A stretch of 64,000 nucleotides of DNA from Dickeya lacustris (GTDB lineage Bacteria > Pseudomonadota > Gammaproteobacteria > Enterobacterales > Enterobacteriaceae): contig NZ_CP114280.1 of assembly GCF_029635795.1 (NCBI RefSeq), forward strand, positions 2,914,001-2,978,000. Direction: 5' to 3'. The translations under genes were made by a program, and so were the position numbers. Below are positions 12,620 to 22,209 of the stretch, piece by piece. Position 1 is the first letter of the stretch; the number at the start of each line of letters is the position of its first letter. A model generated the notes under the pieces. The model did no database searches. It was not told the DNA's origin and saw only the letters and a list, made by a program, of their open reading frames with translations.

Positions 12620-14761
12620 TCAGGAAGGGATCACGTTACCGTACATCGCGTTTCCCGTCGCGGGTGCCTCGGGCACCAGATGGCGCGCGTAGTATTGCTG
12701 GATATTCGCGATACGCTGCTGATTGCGGCGGCGTTTAACCAGCACGAACACCAGATTCAGGATCAGAAGTACGCTGAATGCCAACAACAACAGGCAGGCA
12801 CCCAGAGAACGCCACATGGTTACGGCATCCGGTTCGCTGTGCAGCGAGATATGGCGAGTGCCGTTAGCATCGATACTCAACTGGGTAATGATGCCGCTGG
12901 CTTCAAAGGGGGTATGCAAGAGCATCGCAGATAGCCGCTGTAATTCCTGCCATTGCTCTTGTGGCGGAAAATCCCGCAGCGAGGTAGGCGGGTTGGGGTG
13001 GTTGACAAACTGACGCCCTTCGTCGCTGCGCAGCAGAAAGCCTCCGGGCGGCGGGCTATTGAGCGCGCTGGCGGCGGTGAGCGTTTCTCGGTTGTAGAAT
13101 TCGTCGGTGGCGTTTTTCACTAACGATTCGAGTGATTCGGCGCTGACCGGGCGTAGTACTACGCTCATGCCTTTGAGTGCGCCAGATCGCGCCCGTTTCA
13201 CCAGCGAATCCCAGTTTTTGACATTCCCCAAATTTGCCAGCGCATTTTTAAGGCGCGTGCAATCCTCTTCTCTTTCGCACAATGCGTCAGTTTTCAGCAC
13301 GATATCCGAGAAATTGTTCAGCAGGATCATGCCTGATTTTTGAATCGCATCCGCCAATTGCGCGCTGACCTGATTCTCGCTTACTGCCGGATGTAATTGC
13401 TCCTGAACGGTTTTTTGCAGGGCGGCTGTTTTATCAATCACTTCGGATTCGGGGAGCGGCAGTGGCGCGGCCTTGTTCCAGTAAATGCCCGCACAATCAA
13501 AAGGCGCGAAAGCAGGCGCATGCGCTGACGCCGCGTGCTTTTGCGCAGGGACATAACACATGCCGGAACTGCGTACCTGGAGTTTGTCTCCGACATGCAG
13601 CGCCAGACGCTCCAGTTCTTCAACCTGAGTGACTTTGATGTTCTCCGCGCCCTGTACCCAGGCCAGGCTGAGTTTTAGCGGCAGGTCGAGCGGCACCGAG
13701 GCGAGTAGCAACACCAGACTGGCCAGCGCGCCAATAGCCAGCACGACATTCTTACCCCAGTGCTGGAGCGGGAAAAATTTCACTTCGTTATGCAACGACA
13801 GGTATTTACCTTGGCGCACAACGTGACGATTGAGGTAAATATCGACATCGGTTTTGACGCCGAGATCGTAGCCGATATAGGGCTGCCAATGAGGGGGATA
13901 AATCAGATCGATATTACCCAATGAGACATTATTGATGGGGTTCTGGTTGGTATCGCTGAATAACCCCATGCATTGAGGTGTACCGTGGAGACAGTGGACT
14001 TCGCGCAGCTCTTTTTGCGAGGGCGGGCGTAATAGGTGCCAGCATCCCCATGCCACCATCAGGCAGGCAGCGGCCGCCAGCCAGGGCAACACGGCGAGCG
14101 GGCTGGTTAAACTGAAAACAAGCAACAAAAATGCCGCGCTTAACAGGCCAGCCTCACGCAGGCCGCGTGAGCGGTGTACCGCATGCTCTTCAGGCGTTTC
14201 CTTACGGATGGCGACCAATTCGGTGTGTTCATGCGCGTCCGGCCTGATGGACGCCTGTTCGACGTGGGGTTCCGTACCGGTGGCGCTGTCTAGTTCATGG
14301 ATAAACTCAGTAAGAGAATGCCCGTTCAGCGAGATAACTAAAGGGAGCGAGCGCGTTTTGATGAGCTCAATTTCGTTATTCTGCGTAATGAACGGCTCCC
14401 AACGTGCCGGCAGATGAACTTCCTGAGTATCAATATAATAGCGCCATTTATTGGGCGCATCGGTGCTGAGTCCGTAACGCGTGATGCTGTGGGTCATCGG
14501 ATATACCCGATTACCCGGCAACAGGCGGGGCAGGCGCGATGTTGGGGCGGCTAATAATGGCGTAGCGGTTCCGTCTTGCACCATGGCCAGATAACGTTCA
14601 ATAGCAATACGCTCTGATGCCGTCAGTTGACGATGCCCTGACGGCGTAATAGGCAGACGCTTGGCGAACAAAAGACGACGATACATGAGATAGCCAATAA
14701 CCCCCCCTGACACCATCAGGCAGGCAAACAATACAGCCAATATGATGAGTATTGTGCTCAT
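12620..14761 (-). CDS. igaA: IgaA/MucM, inner-membrane inhibitor of the Rcs phosphorelay
   Basis: 713 residues, close to E. coli IgaA (711). N-terminal TM (LIILAVLFACLMVSGGVIGYL), a TM pair near 205-250, another near 345-370 (VVLAIGALASLVLLLASV), a large periplasmic domain with two Cys pairs (SSGMCYVPA, FDCAGIYW, ALCEREEDC), and a last TM (LGACLLLLAFSVLLILNLVFV). Restrains RcsC/D/B signalling, hence capsule and motility. Start at 14761 with CGGAGA upstream; the frame extension to 14815 is not needed. Divergent from nudE. Confidence 0.93.
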   Translation of the reverse strand: MSTILIILAVLFACLMVSGGVIGYLMYRRLLFAKRLPITPSGHRQLTASERIAIERYLAMVQDGTATPLLAAPTSRLPRLLPGNRVYPMTHSITRYGLSTDAPNKWRYYIDTQEVHLPARWEPFITQNNEIELIKTRSLPLVISLNGHSLTEFIHELDSATGTEPHVEQASIRPDAHEHTELVAIRKETPEEHAVHRSRGLREAGLLSAAFLLLVFSLTSPLAVLPWLAAAACLMVAWGCWHLLRPPSQKELREVHCLHGTPQCMGLFSDTNQNPINNVSLGNIDLIYPPHWQPYIGYDLGVKTDVDIYLNRHVVRQGKYLSLHNEVKFFPLQHWGKNVVLAIGALASLVLLLASVPLDLPLKLSLAWVQGAENIKVTQVEELERLALHVGDKLQVRSSGMCYVPAQKHAASAHAPAFAPFDCAGIYWNKAAPLPLPESEVIDKTAALQKTVQEQLHPAVSENQVSAQLADAIQKSGMILLNNFSDIVLKTDALCEREEDCTRLKNALANLGNVKNWDSLVKRARSGALKGMSVVLRPVSAESLESLVKNATDEFYNRETLTAASALNSPPPGGFLLRSDEGRQFVNHPNPPTSLRDFPPQEQWQELQRLSAMLLHTPFEASGIITQLSIDANGTRHISLHSEPDAVTMWRSLGACLLLLAFSVLLILNLVFVLVKRRRNQQRIANIQQYYARHLVPEAPATGNAMYGNVIPS

Positions 14762-15181
14762 ATTATCTCCGGCCAACAGCCTAGGGTTCCCTTTGTGATT
14801 GCTGGATAGTAACAAAACTACGCGAACCTTGTTAATCCATGACTGACTGTTACTGGCTGAATTAACCGGCTATTACTTGTTTAACTGTGTATCGTAGCAA
14901 GCAAACCTGAAAGCAAAAATGAGGAAAGTCTGAATTTTTTTCATCAATGCTTTGAGGACGATGTTGGGCGTCACCATAACTCTTTCCATAAGAAAAGTTT
15001 ATGTGTTTATTGTGTTGCCAGGATGTGAGCTTGACATGATAAAGTTGCAGCAGCTGTTAATGTTAACGCACAATGTGACTCACTGAATAGTCTTTAGGAA
15101 ACGACCGTTCTACCAGGCTTTTTGCAGCGTGTATGAACCTATATGGGAAACGCCCATTGATGTTTCCTCATCGAGGCCACG
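14762..15181. other. 420-bp intergenic region between divergent igaA and nudE
   Basis: No credible ORF. Must hold both promoters. A TTGACA at 15031-15036 with TGTTAA 18 bases later is a weak candidate nudE promoter; otherwise AT-rich with no clear dyads. Confidence 0.5.
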
Positions 15182-15730
15182 ATGAACAATAACTTGAAAA
15201 AACCCAAAATCCTAAATGTTGAGACCGTTGCCCGCTCACGCTTGTTTAATGTGGAGTCTGTGGATTTGGAGTTCAGCAACGGTGAGCGCCGTCTCTATGA
15301 GCGGATGCGTCCATCAGGCCGGGATGCGGTGATGATTGTTCCCGTGCAGGGAGATGAGTTGCTACTGGTTCGTGAATATGCGGTGGGGATTGAGCAATAC
15401 GAATTGGGCTTTCCTAAAGGGCTGATTGATCCCGGTGAGGGCGTATTTGATGCGGCAAACCGCGAGCTGATGGAGGAGGCGGGCTTTGGCGCACAACGCT
15501 TTGAGCTGCTATCAACCTTGACGATGGCACCTTCCTATTTCTCCAGCAGTATGCATATCGTGGCGGCAAACGGCCTCTATCCACAGCGCCTGCAAGGTGA
15601 TGAGCCTGAACCGCTGCAACTGGTACGCTGGCCGCTGGCAGAGATGATGTCGTTATTAAACGAACCTGATTTTCGCGAGGCGCGTAATGTGAGCGCCCTG
15701 TTTTTGCTGCAACGCTGGCTGAACGCGTAA
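15182..15730 (+). CDS. nudE: ADP compounds hydrolase NudE
   Basis: 182 residues. Nudix hydrolase acting on ADP-ribose, Ap3A and NADH. The Nudix box is GLIDPGEGVFDAANRELMEE plus AGF, matching GX5EX7REUXEEXGU. Preceded by LLLVREYAVGIEQYELGFPKG, and followed by TMAPSYFSSSMHIV, all as in enterobacterial NudE. GAGG about six bases before ATG. Convergent with mrcA, as in E. coli. Confidence 0.95.
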   Translation: MNNNLKKPKILNVETVARSRLFNVESVDLEFSNGERRLYERMRPSGRDAVMIVPVQGDELLLVREYAVGIEQYELGFPKGLIDPGEGVFDAANRELMEEAGFGAQRFELLSTLTMAPSYFSSSMHIVAANGLYPQRLQGDEPEPLQLVRWPLAEMMSLLNEPDFREARNVSALFLLQRWLNA

Positions 15731-15731
15731 A

Positions 15732-15754
15732 AAAGGCGCGATAAACGCGCCTTT
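15732..15754. terminator. Bidirectional terminator between nudE and mrcA
   Basis: Nine-bp stem AAAGGCGCG / CGCGCCTTT with a 5-base loop. On the minus strand it continues into CTTTTTTTACG, a strong U-tract for mrcA; on the plus strand the T-run is short. Confidence 0.82.
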
Positions 15755-15761
15755 GCAGAGA

Positions 15762-18320
15762 TTAAAAGAGCTCTTCAGCCTGTCCGCTGCTGCTATTGAA
15801 CAGCGTGGTTCCCGCATCATGTACCGCCCGCTCGGTCGGCTGGGTGCCGTCAATGAAATATTCCTGACGACTATTCCCACCGCCATCGGACAATTTGCCG
15901 CTGCTGCGATCTATCGTCACGGTGACAACGCCCTGCGGTGGCGGCGTTTTTTGTTCTGGTACGCCAGCAAGGGCGACTTTCATGAAATCATCCCAGGCGG
16001 GTTCAGCGGTTTTCGCGCCGCCCTCATAACCGGATGCCTGATCGCGAATGACGCCCGATGCGGAGGCTTTGCCAAGATCCCGCCGGTGATCATCAAAACC
16101 TATCCACACCGAGGCCACGATATTGGGGCCATAGCCGGAAAACCAGGCATCTTTTGAGTTATTGGTTGTACCGGTTTTGCCACCGATGTCGTGGCGTTGC
16201 AGCACTTTCCCTGCGCGCCAGCCAGTACCCATCCAGCCAGGTTCGCCAAACACGTTGCTGTTAAGCGCGTCTTTAATCAAAAACGCCAATGGCGTACTAA
16301 TGACATGGGGAGCATAGGGTTGCGTGGCGGCCTGACGCGCGACTTCCGCCGGGGTAATCGCATCGGGCTGAGGTTCCGCCGCCGCCGTGCGTGCGGCAGA
16401 AATAGCCACGTTTTCCATGCTGTCGTCCGATAGCACCGCAGAGCGCTGGGTATCACCGTAAATCACCGGGAGATTACAGGTATCGCATACCACTTTCGGG
16501 ACGGCGCTAAACAGCGTATTGCCTGCCGCATTATCAATTTTGGTAATGAAATACGGGTCAACCAGATAGCCGCCGTTCGCCATCACCGCATAACCGCGCA
16601 CCACTTGCAGCGGCGTGAAGGAGGCTGCGCCTAGCGCCAGCGATTCGGTATGCACAATATTTTGCTCAGGGAAACCGAAGCGTTCCAGATAGCTGGCGGC
16701 ATAATCGACGCCCATGGCCCGCATGGCACGCACCATAACAACGTTCTTCGACTGCCCCAGCCCTTGGCGCAGGCGAATGGGGCCATCGTAGACGGCGGGC
16801 GAGTTTTTCGGGCTCCAGTCAGAACCGGCACCTGGGTCCCAGCGGGTAATGGGGGCGTCATTGAGAATCGTCGCCAGCGTCAGGCCTTTGTCCATTGCGG
16901 CGGTATACAGGAAGGGCTTGATGTTAGAGCCTACCTGCCGTAATGCCTGAGTAGCGCGGTTAAATTTGCTCTGGTTGAAATCAAAACCGCCCACCAGCGC
17001 CAGAATTGAACCGTCTTTGGGGTTGAGCGACACCAGCGCGGAATTGACATCCGGCACTTGCGCCAGCCACCAGTCGTTATCAACTTTGCGTATCCAGATT
17101 TGCTGGCCGGCTTCCAGTACGTCTGTCACCCGCTTCGGCGTTGGGCCTTGCTGGTCATCAGAGCGGTATGGCCGCGCCCAACGCACACCTGCCAACGGCA
17201 AGTCGACTTTCTCGCCGCTTGCCATCATGGCATGGGCTTTATCGGCGCTGGCATCTGTCACCACCGCCGGGAATAACGGGCCGTAAACCGGCAGTTTTTT
17301 CAGCGCATCGACAATCTTATCTTGCGTCCAGGCAGGCGTACCGACTTTCCACAGCACCTGATCGGCGCCACGGTAGCCATGACGGATGTCGTATGCGAGC
17401 ACATTGTTGTGTACGGCTTCTTCTGCGGCTAATTGCAGCTTGCGCGTGATGGTTGTGTAGACTTTGTAACCATCGTTATACGCATCTTCGCCATACCGCT
17501 TGAACATTTCCTGACGCACCATCTCTGCGATGTATGGTGCGGAAAAACCGATTTCTGGCGCGTGATAGTCCGCCACCAGCTTTTCGCTGCGCGCCTGCTC
17601 ATACTGCGTTTGATTAATGTAGTTCTCATCAAGCATACGCGAGAGCACCACATTGCGGCGTGACACCGCCCTGTCGTAGGAGTAGAGCGGGTTAAATGTT
17701 GATGGGGCTTTGGGTAAACCGGCAATCATCGCCATTTGCGCCAGTGAAAGCTGATCAACCGACTTACCAAAATAAACCTGCGCTGCCGCGCCGACGCCGT
17801 ATGCGCGGTAGCCCAAATAAATTTTGTTCAGATACAGCTCGAGAATTTCTTCTTTCGTCAGCGTTTGCTCAATACGAATAGCCAGAAACACCTCTTTGAT
17901 TTTCCTCAATAAGGTGCGTTCAGGGCTCAGAAAGAAATTACGCGCCAACTGCTGGGTTATCGTACTGGCGCCTTGAGTGGCATGGCCGGATGTCAGCGCG
18001 ATCACCGTAGCGCGGATAATCCCCTGAGGGTCAATCCCATGGTGCTCGAAAAAGCGGCTGTCTTCGGTGGCGATAAAGGCGTTCACCAACGTTGGCGGCA
18101 CTTGATCCAGTTTTAACGGAATACGACGCTTTTCGCCAAACTGGGCAATTAACTCACCCTCTGCGCTGTAAACCTGCATAGGTGTTTGCAGGCGTACATC
18201 CTTGAGTGTGGCGACATCAGGTAACTGAGGCTCGATATAGCGATAAAGGCCAAAGAGCGAAGCGGCTCCCAACAGGATGCAACTGACTGCAAAGATGAAT
18301 AAGTACTTTACGAACTTCAC
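15762..18320 (-). CDS. mrcA: Penicillin-binding protein 1A (glycosyltransferase/transpeptidase)
   Basis: 852 residues (E. coli 850). Short cytoplasmic start, one TM (YLFIFAVSCILLGAASLFGL), GT51 domain with FIATEDSRFFEHHG and GASTITQQLARNFFL, an OB-like insert, and a class A transpeptidase: SxxK in VGSNIKPFLY, SxN in GQSKNVVMVRAM, KTG in GGKTGTTNNSKDAW. Builds and crosslinks peptidoglycan. Divergent from hofM across 117 bp, as in E. coli. Confidence 0.96.
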   Translation of the reverse strand: MKFVKYLFIFAVSCILLGAASLFGLYRYIEPQLPDVATLKDVRLQTPMQVYSAEGELIAQFGEKRRIPLKLDQVPPTLVNAFIATEDSRFFEHHGIDPQGIIRATVIALTSGHATQGASTITQQLARNFFLSPERTLLRKIKEVFLAIRIEQTLTKEEILELYLNKIYLGYRAYGVGAAAQVYFGKSVDQLSLAQMAMIAGLPKAPSTFNPLYSYDRAVSRRNVVLSRMLDENYINQTQYEQARSEKLVADYHAPEIGFSAPYIAEMVRQEMFKRYGEDAYNDGYKVYTTITRKLQLAAEEAVHNNVLAYDIRHGYRGADQVLWKVGTPAWTQDKIVDALKKLPVYGPLFPAVVTDASADKAHAMMASGEKVDLPLAGVRWARPYRSDDQQGPTPKRVTDVLEAGQQIWIRKVDNDWWLAQVPDVNSALVSLNPKDGSILALVGGFDFNQSKFNRATQALRQVGSNIKPFLYTAAMDKGLTLATILNDAPITRWDPGAGSDWSPKNSPAVYDGPIRLRQGLGQSKNVVMVRAMRAMGVDYAASYLERFGFPEQNIVHTESLALGAASFTPLQVVRGYAVMANGGYLVDPYFITKIDNAAGNTLFSAVPKVVCDTCNLPVIYGDTQRSAVLSDDSMENVAISAARTAAAEPQPDAITPAEVARQAATQPYAPHVISTPLAFLIKDALNSNVFGEPGWMGTGWRAGKVLQRHDIGGKTGTTNNSKDAWFSGYGPNIVASVWIGFDDHRRDLGKASASGVIRDQASGYEGGAKTAEPAWDDFMKVALAGVPEQKTPPPQGVVTVTIDRSSGKLSDGGGNSRQEYFIDGTQPTERAVHDAGTTLFNSSSGQAEELF

Positions 18321-18437
18321 TGGAGATTTTCCATTCAGTAGCGATTGAATAGTTTATAAACAGACGGGCGCTAGTATAAAGGGAAGCCAGCAAGGTGGAT
18401 ATGTTCTTTTTTATAACGATAAGGAGATCGAACACCC

Positions 18438-19292
18438 ATGGTTTATCCCATCTGGCAGGTTGGGCTGGACATCCAGCATGATATGGTGCGTGCTTTGGCC
18501 GTTCAGCGCCGCCGACATGGTTGGCAATTGCGTGATTGGTGGCAACTGCCTTTGCCGGACGAAACGTTACGCGGCGCTAGTCTACATCATCCTGAGGCGC
18601 TTTGTACGGTTCTTCGTCAATGGCGTAAGGGATTACCGCGTTACATCTCACTGCGTGTGGGATTCCCCGCTTCACGGGTATTGCTACAGCGGCTGGCGAT
18701 ACCCGACCCGCGTTTGCGTGAGCCCTATCGTGGCGGATATATCCGCAGCCGGATGGCGCAATTACTGCCTGTTGGCGTTGAGGATATCGCACTGGATTAT
18801 CGCCCCGATCCCCAGGCGCCAGAGTCATTACTGGTGATTGCAGCACGGCAAACGGAGCTTAATGCCTGGTTGCACTGCCTGACGCAAGCAGGATTACGGG
18901 CGGATAGTGTTGATATCACGCCGTGTGCGCTGCGCTGTATGGCGGCATTTGCCGGTTTGGCGCAAGATCGCTTGCTGATACACCGCGTTAGCGATCATTG
19001 GTTGTGGGTGTCGCCACTCAATGAACCGTTGGCATTTGGTACGCTGCATTCAGATGAGATTGCCGATGAGTCTACGTTGCTCACCGCAGTGAATGCGCGC
19101 TACCAGCAAAGTGAGTGGCGCGATGCGTATCTGAGCGCGACCCGAGAGCCGCCGATGCAGCAAGGCACATCCGGTTTGCTTGATTGGTCTGTCTTGGGCG
19201 CTTTTCACATTCATCCTCCTTTGCCCGCCAACCCGGCGGCATTTGCTATCGCCGCTGGGTTAGCGGTTAGAGCGGAGGATAGCCTATGTTGA
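18438..19292 (+). CDS. hofM: HofM, PilM-like actin-fold protein
   Basis: 284 residues. Opens VGLDIQHDMVRALAV, the PilM/FtsA-like nucleotide-binding start, with VDITPCALRCMAAF further on. First gene of a five-gene operon homologous to E. coli hofMNOPQ, the remnant type IV pilus / DNA-uptake alignment set linked to growth on external DNA. AAGGAGAT lies nine bases before ATG. Sequence is divergent, so the gene was identified largely by order and fold. Confidence 0.85.
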   Translation: MVYPIWQVGLDIQHDMVRALAVQRRRHGWQLRDWWQLPLPDETLRGASLHHPEALCTVLRQWRKGLPRYISLRVGFPASRVLLQRLAIPDPRLREPYRGGYIRSRMAQLLPVGVEDIALDYRPDPQAPESLLVIAARQTELNAWLHCLTQAGLRADSVDITPCALRCMAAFAGLAQDRLLIHRVSDHWLWVSPLNEPLAFGTLHSDEIADESTLLTAVNARYQQSEWRDAYLSATREPPMQQGTSGLLDWSVLGAFHIHPPLPANPAAFAIAAGLAVRAEDSLC

Positions 19293-19843
19293 TGATTAAT
19301 CTCTTGCCCTGGCGTCAACGGTTGGCCTATCGGCGTGCCCGATTCGCTCTGGTCGTGAGTGTGGGCGCGTTGCTGCTGGCGTTAACGCTAGCGATAAGCG
19401 CCTGTAGTGACAGGCAGCAACAGCGCCTTCGGCTAGAGCGGCACGTTATCAGCGCCCAGGAACAACGGGTTCGCTATGAGCGCCTTTATCGTCAGATGCA
19501 CAATGACTGGCTGGCGTATGAAAAACAGCAAGCGTTACAGTTAGCCCGGCGACAGGGGCGATTGCAGAATCAGCGTTATCAGCAATTACTGGAACAATTG
19601 CCGGTACGAGTGCCTGATGCCGTTTGGTTCACCGAGATGGAAGGCGTAGATAAGCAATTGCACGTATCCGGGATGGGCCATAGCTATGATGACATCATGC
19701 GCCTGGTCAACCGCCTGTCGGAATGGCCTGTGGTTGAGCGAGTGCGGCTTGAGCATGTGCGCCTTGAGGCGACATCGGGCTCGTTGCTGCGCTTTTCGTT
19801 ACGCCTGAACTGGCGGAAATTCGGCGCGTCTCAGGGGGAATAA
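19286..19843 (+). CDS. hofN: HofN, PilN-like inner-membrane protein
   Basis: 185 residues. Starts with the typical INLLPWRQR segment, then a TM (FALVVSVGALLLALTLAISA) and a coiled coil rich in Gln/Arg, then a ferredoxin-like C-terminal domain (WFTEMEGVDKQLHVSGMG). Overlaps hofM by seven bases; a second ATG at 19292 is equally possible as start. PilN homologues bind PilM at the inner membrane. Confidence 0.85.
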   Translation: MLMINLLPWRQRLAYRRARFALVVSVGALLLALTLAISACSDRQQQRLRLERHVISAQEQRVRYERLYRQMHNDWLAYEKQQALQLARRQGRLQNQRYQQLLEQLPVRVPDAVWFTEMEGVDKQLHVSGMGHSYDDIMRLVNRLSEWPVVERVRLEHVRLEATSGSLLRFSLRLNWRKFGASQGE

Positions 19844-20466
19844 TGAAGCAGGAATATTTCGCCGCTCTTCTTCGCACGCTGACACTACGCTTGCTTGCTG
19901 TACCGCTATGGCAGCTATTGCTGCTGCCTGCGCTGGCGATACTTTCACTGGTGTTGATGGCATACGGTCTCTGGTCTCGTAATACACACCAGTCGCTGAA
20001 TACACTTGAGCAGCAATATCAACAACATCAGCAAGCCATCGAACAGATGCGAGGCAATATCGCCCGTATTCCTGTCCATGTGTTGCGACGTGGCCCGCCT
20101 GCGCTGGCCGTGATGGATAACACCCATATTGAGGTGGCATCGCTGTTAGAAAAGCCGATTCGTCAGTCTGGCGTCGTGTTGGCTGACTGGCAGCCGATAT
20201 CAGGGTCGCAGTCGATAGCCGCACCTCCTACAGCGGCATCGCCTACAACTGTACCTACTACAGTTGCACCGACTACCGCTGCACCTCCGACGGTATGGCA
20301 ACTGACCTTGCATACCAGCTATGGCGCGCTGCTCAATTTTCTTGTCTGCCTGAACACACTTGAGGTCGTGCTGGGTATTGAACGGGTGTCGTTACGACAG
20401 CGTGAAGGCAGGCTGGTTGCCGAGTTGCAATTGTCGTTGCCGCTGGCGTCGGAGCCAGTGCCATGA
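19843..20466 (+). CDS. hofO: HofO, PilO-like inner-membrane protein with a Pro/Thr repeat linker
   Basis: 207 residues. TM at about 23-44 (LLLLPALAILSLVLMAYGL), coiled coil (NTLEQQYQQHQQAIEQMRG), then a low-complexity Pro-Thr-Ala linker at about 127-150 and a PilO-like C-terminal domain (WQLTLHTSYGALLNFL). Start overlaps the hofN stop as TAATG; stop overlaps hofP as ATGA. The linker DNA (about 20221-20296) is a degenerate 12-15-bp repeat. Confidence 0.82.
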   Translation: MKQEYFAALLRTLTLRLLAVPLWQLLLLPALAILSLVLMAYGLWSRNTHQSLNTLEQQYQQHQQAIEQMRGNIARIPVHVLRRGPPALAVMDNTHIEVASLLEKPIRQSGVVLADWQPISGSQSIAAPPTAASPTTVPTTVAPTTAAPPTVWQLTLHTSYGALLNFLVCLNTLEVVLGIERVSLRQREGRLVAELQLSLPLASEPVP

Positions 20467-20879
20467 CGCCGATAAGATGGGGGCTGTTTGGGATATGGTT
20501 ATTCAGTGGGCAAATTATCGCGGCAGCGCAACTGGCACCGGTTCGCGATCCTTTTGCGCCGCCAGCACCGCCTTGTCACGCGGTATCTGGCGCTAATAAC
20601 TGGCAATTAAGAGGCGTGATGGGGTCAGCATCGGGCTGGATGGGGTGGTTGGTACAGGAAAATCGTTGGTTACGTATTACTGAAGGTGACGTCATTTCCC
20701 CTGATGGCTGGACAGTTAGCCGGGTCGATACCCATGGCGTAACGCTGCTGCCACCGTCGGGAGCAATACGATGTCGCAACGATCCCCTGCGTTTACCCGC
20801 ACCGCTATTACCCACACCGACATTACCCACAGTGCCATTATCCACAGTGCCGTTATCCACAGTGCTATCGCGTCAGTAG
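20463..20879 (+). CDS. hofP: HofP, PilP-like protein with a repeat-encoded tail
   Basis: 138 residues. Short N-terminal hydrophobic segment, then a PilP-like beta domain (WQLRGVMGSASGWMGWLVQ, WLRITEGDVISPDGWTVSRV). The last 25 residues (LPTPTLPTVPLSTVPLSTV) are encoded by a 15-bp tandem repeat and are probably disordered. In PilP homologues the domain contacts the secretin, here HofQ. Confidence 0.8.
   Translation: MTPIRWGLFGIWLFSGQIIAAAQLAPVRDPFAPPAPPCHAVSGANNWQLRGVMGSASGWMGWLVQENRWLRITEGDVISPDGWTVSRVDTHGVTLLPPSGAIRCRNDPLRLPAPLLPTPTLPTVPLSTVPLSTVLSRQ
20802..20870 (+). repeat. 15-bp tandem repeat inside the 3' end of hofP
   Basis: Four full units plus a partial: CCGCTATTACCCACA, CCGACATTACCCACA, GTGCCATTATCCACA, GTGCCGTTATCCACA, then GTGCTATCG. 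Being a multiple of three it keeps frame and codes for a Pro/Thr/Leu/Val repeat. Confidence 0.9.
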
Positions 20880-20916
20880 CCTGCCCTTAGCATGTAAGTT
20901 ATTTAAGGAATGAAGG

Positions 20917-22209
20917 ATGAGTACAGGATGTATAGCGCGTTGTCTTTGCGGTGTGCTGCTGCTGGCGGCGTTGAGTGTGAACGCCCGTGATGGACAGCCG
21001 ATTTCACTGGTCTTTGAGGATGCGCCGGTACAAAAAGTCTTACAGGCATTAGCTGACCATCAGCAACTCAATCTGGTGGTTGCGCCAGGGGTAAGTGGCA
21101 ATCTTAGCCTTAATTTACACCAAATACCCTGGCAGCAGGCGCTTGAGATTATTCTCCAGATGGGGCAGCTCTCGCTTGAGCAGCACGGCACCGTGATGAT
21201 GGTGTATCCCGACAGCCATATAAAAGTACGCCAGCAACAGCAGGAGGAATACGCAGAAAAGCAGCGCCAGCAATTGCCGTTACAGAATCGTGCCTTCGCA
21301 TTGCAATATGCAGAGGCAAGCGAGGTGCTATCGAATTTGCAAAGTCAAAAAGGGACGCTGCTTACGGCGCGCGGCAGCGCATCGGTGGATAAACGCACCA
21401 ACACCCTGCTAGTGCGTGACACCGGCGATGCGCTGGTGCAGGTTGACGCCTGGATTACCACATTGGATAAGCCCGTCGCGCAAGTTCAATTGGCTGCGCA
21501 CATTGTGACGATAAGTAGCGAACACCTGAACGCGCTTGGGGTCAACTGGGGCATGTCCGAGGCGGCCAGTTCGGCGCAACAGGCGCTGCAAATGCACCGT
21601 TTTAATGTCAACCTGCCTGTTGAGTCACCCTCTATCAATGCGGGTTTTCATTTGGCTCGCCTTAGCGGGCGTTTGCTGGATTTAGAACTGACCGCGCTGG
21701 AACAGGAAAATGAAGTAGAGATTATCGCCAGTCCGCGTTTATTTACCGCGCATCAGCAGACTGCCAGCATCAAGCAGGGGACTGAAATTCCTTATCAGGT
21801 ATCCAGCGGTGCCAGCGGCTCGACGTCGATTGAATTTAAAGAGGCGGTGCTGGGGATGGAGGTGACACCGAAGATTTTGCATAACGGCCAGATAACGCTC
21901 AACTTGTTGATTAGCCAGAACATGCCGGGGCGCGCTATCAAGCAGGGCGAGGACGGTGAAGCGCTGGCGATTGATAAACAGGAAATCCAGACACAGGTAA
22001 CGGTGCAGGATGGCGAAACCATTGTACTGGGCGGGATTTTTCAGCAGCAAAAAAATCAAGGCGCGCGCCAGGTTCCAGGATTGGCAACCCTGCCGGGAAT
22101 TGGCTACTGGTTTCGCAGCACCAGTCAGCAACATACCCGACGCGAATTGGTGATTTTCATTACTCCGACGCTCATTGCGTCGGCGAAGGGCGCAGCCACC
22201 GCAGGCTGA
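20917..22209 (+). CDS. hofQ: HofQ, outer-membrane secretin
   Basis: 430 residues. Sec signal (MSTGCIARCLCGVLLLAAL), then the secretin N0 motif (ISLVFEDAPVQKVLQALADH, LNLVVAPGVSGNLSLNLHQI), an N1 domain (FALQYAEASEVL, DKRTNTLLVRD) and the secretin core (ASPRLFTAHQQTASIKQGTE, GMEVTPKI, VQDGETIVLGGIF, VPGLATLPGIGYWFRS, RRELVIFITPTL). Forms the outer-membrane ring of the DNA-uptake machine. Slightly longer than E. coli HofQ (412). Confidence 0.92.
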   Translation: MSTGCIARCLCGVLLLAALSVNARDGQPISLVFEDAPVQKVLQALADHQQLNLVVAPGVSGNLSLNLHQIPWQQALEIILQMGQLSLEQHGTVMMVYPDSHIKVRQQQQEEYAEKQRQQLPLQNRAFALQYAEASEVLSNLQSQKGTLLTARGSASVDKRTNTLLVRDTGDALVQVDAWITTLDKPVAQVQLAAHIVTISSEHLNALGVNWGMSEAASSAQQALQMHRFNVNLPVESPSINAGFHLARLSGRLLDLELTALEQENEVEIIASPRLFTAHQQTASIKQGTEIPYQVSSGASGSTSIEFKEAVLGMEVTPKILHNGQITLNLLISQNMPGRAIKQGEDGEALAIDKQEIQTQVTVQDGETIVLGGIFQQQKNQGARQVPGLATLPGIGYWFRSTSQQHTRRELVIFITPTLIASAKGAATAG

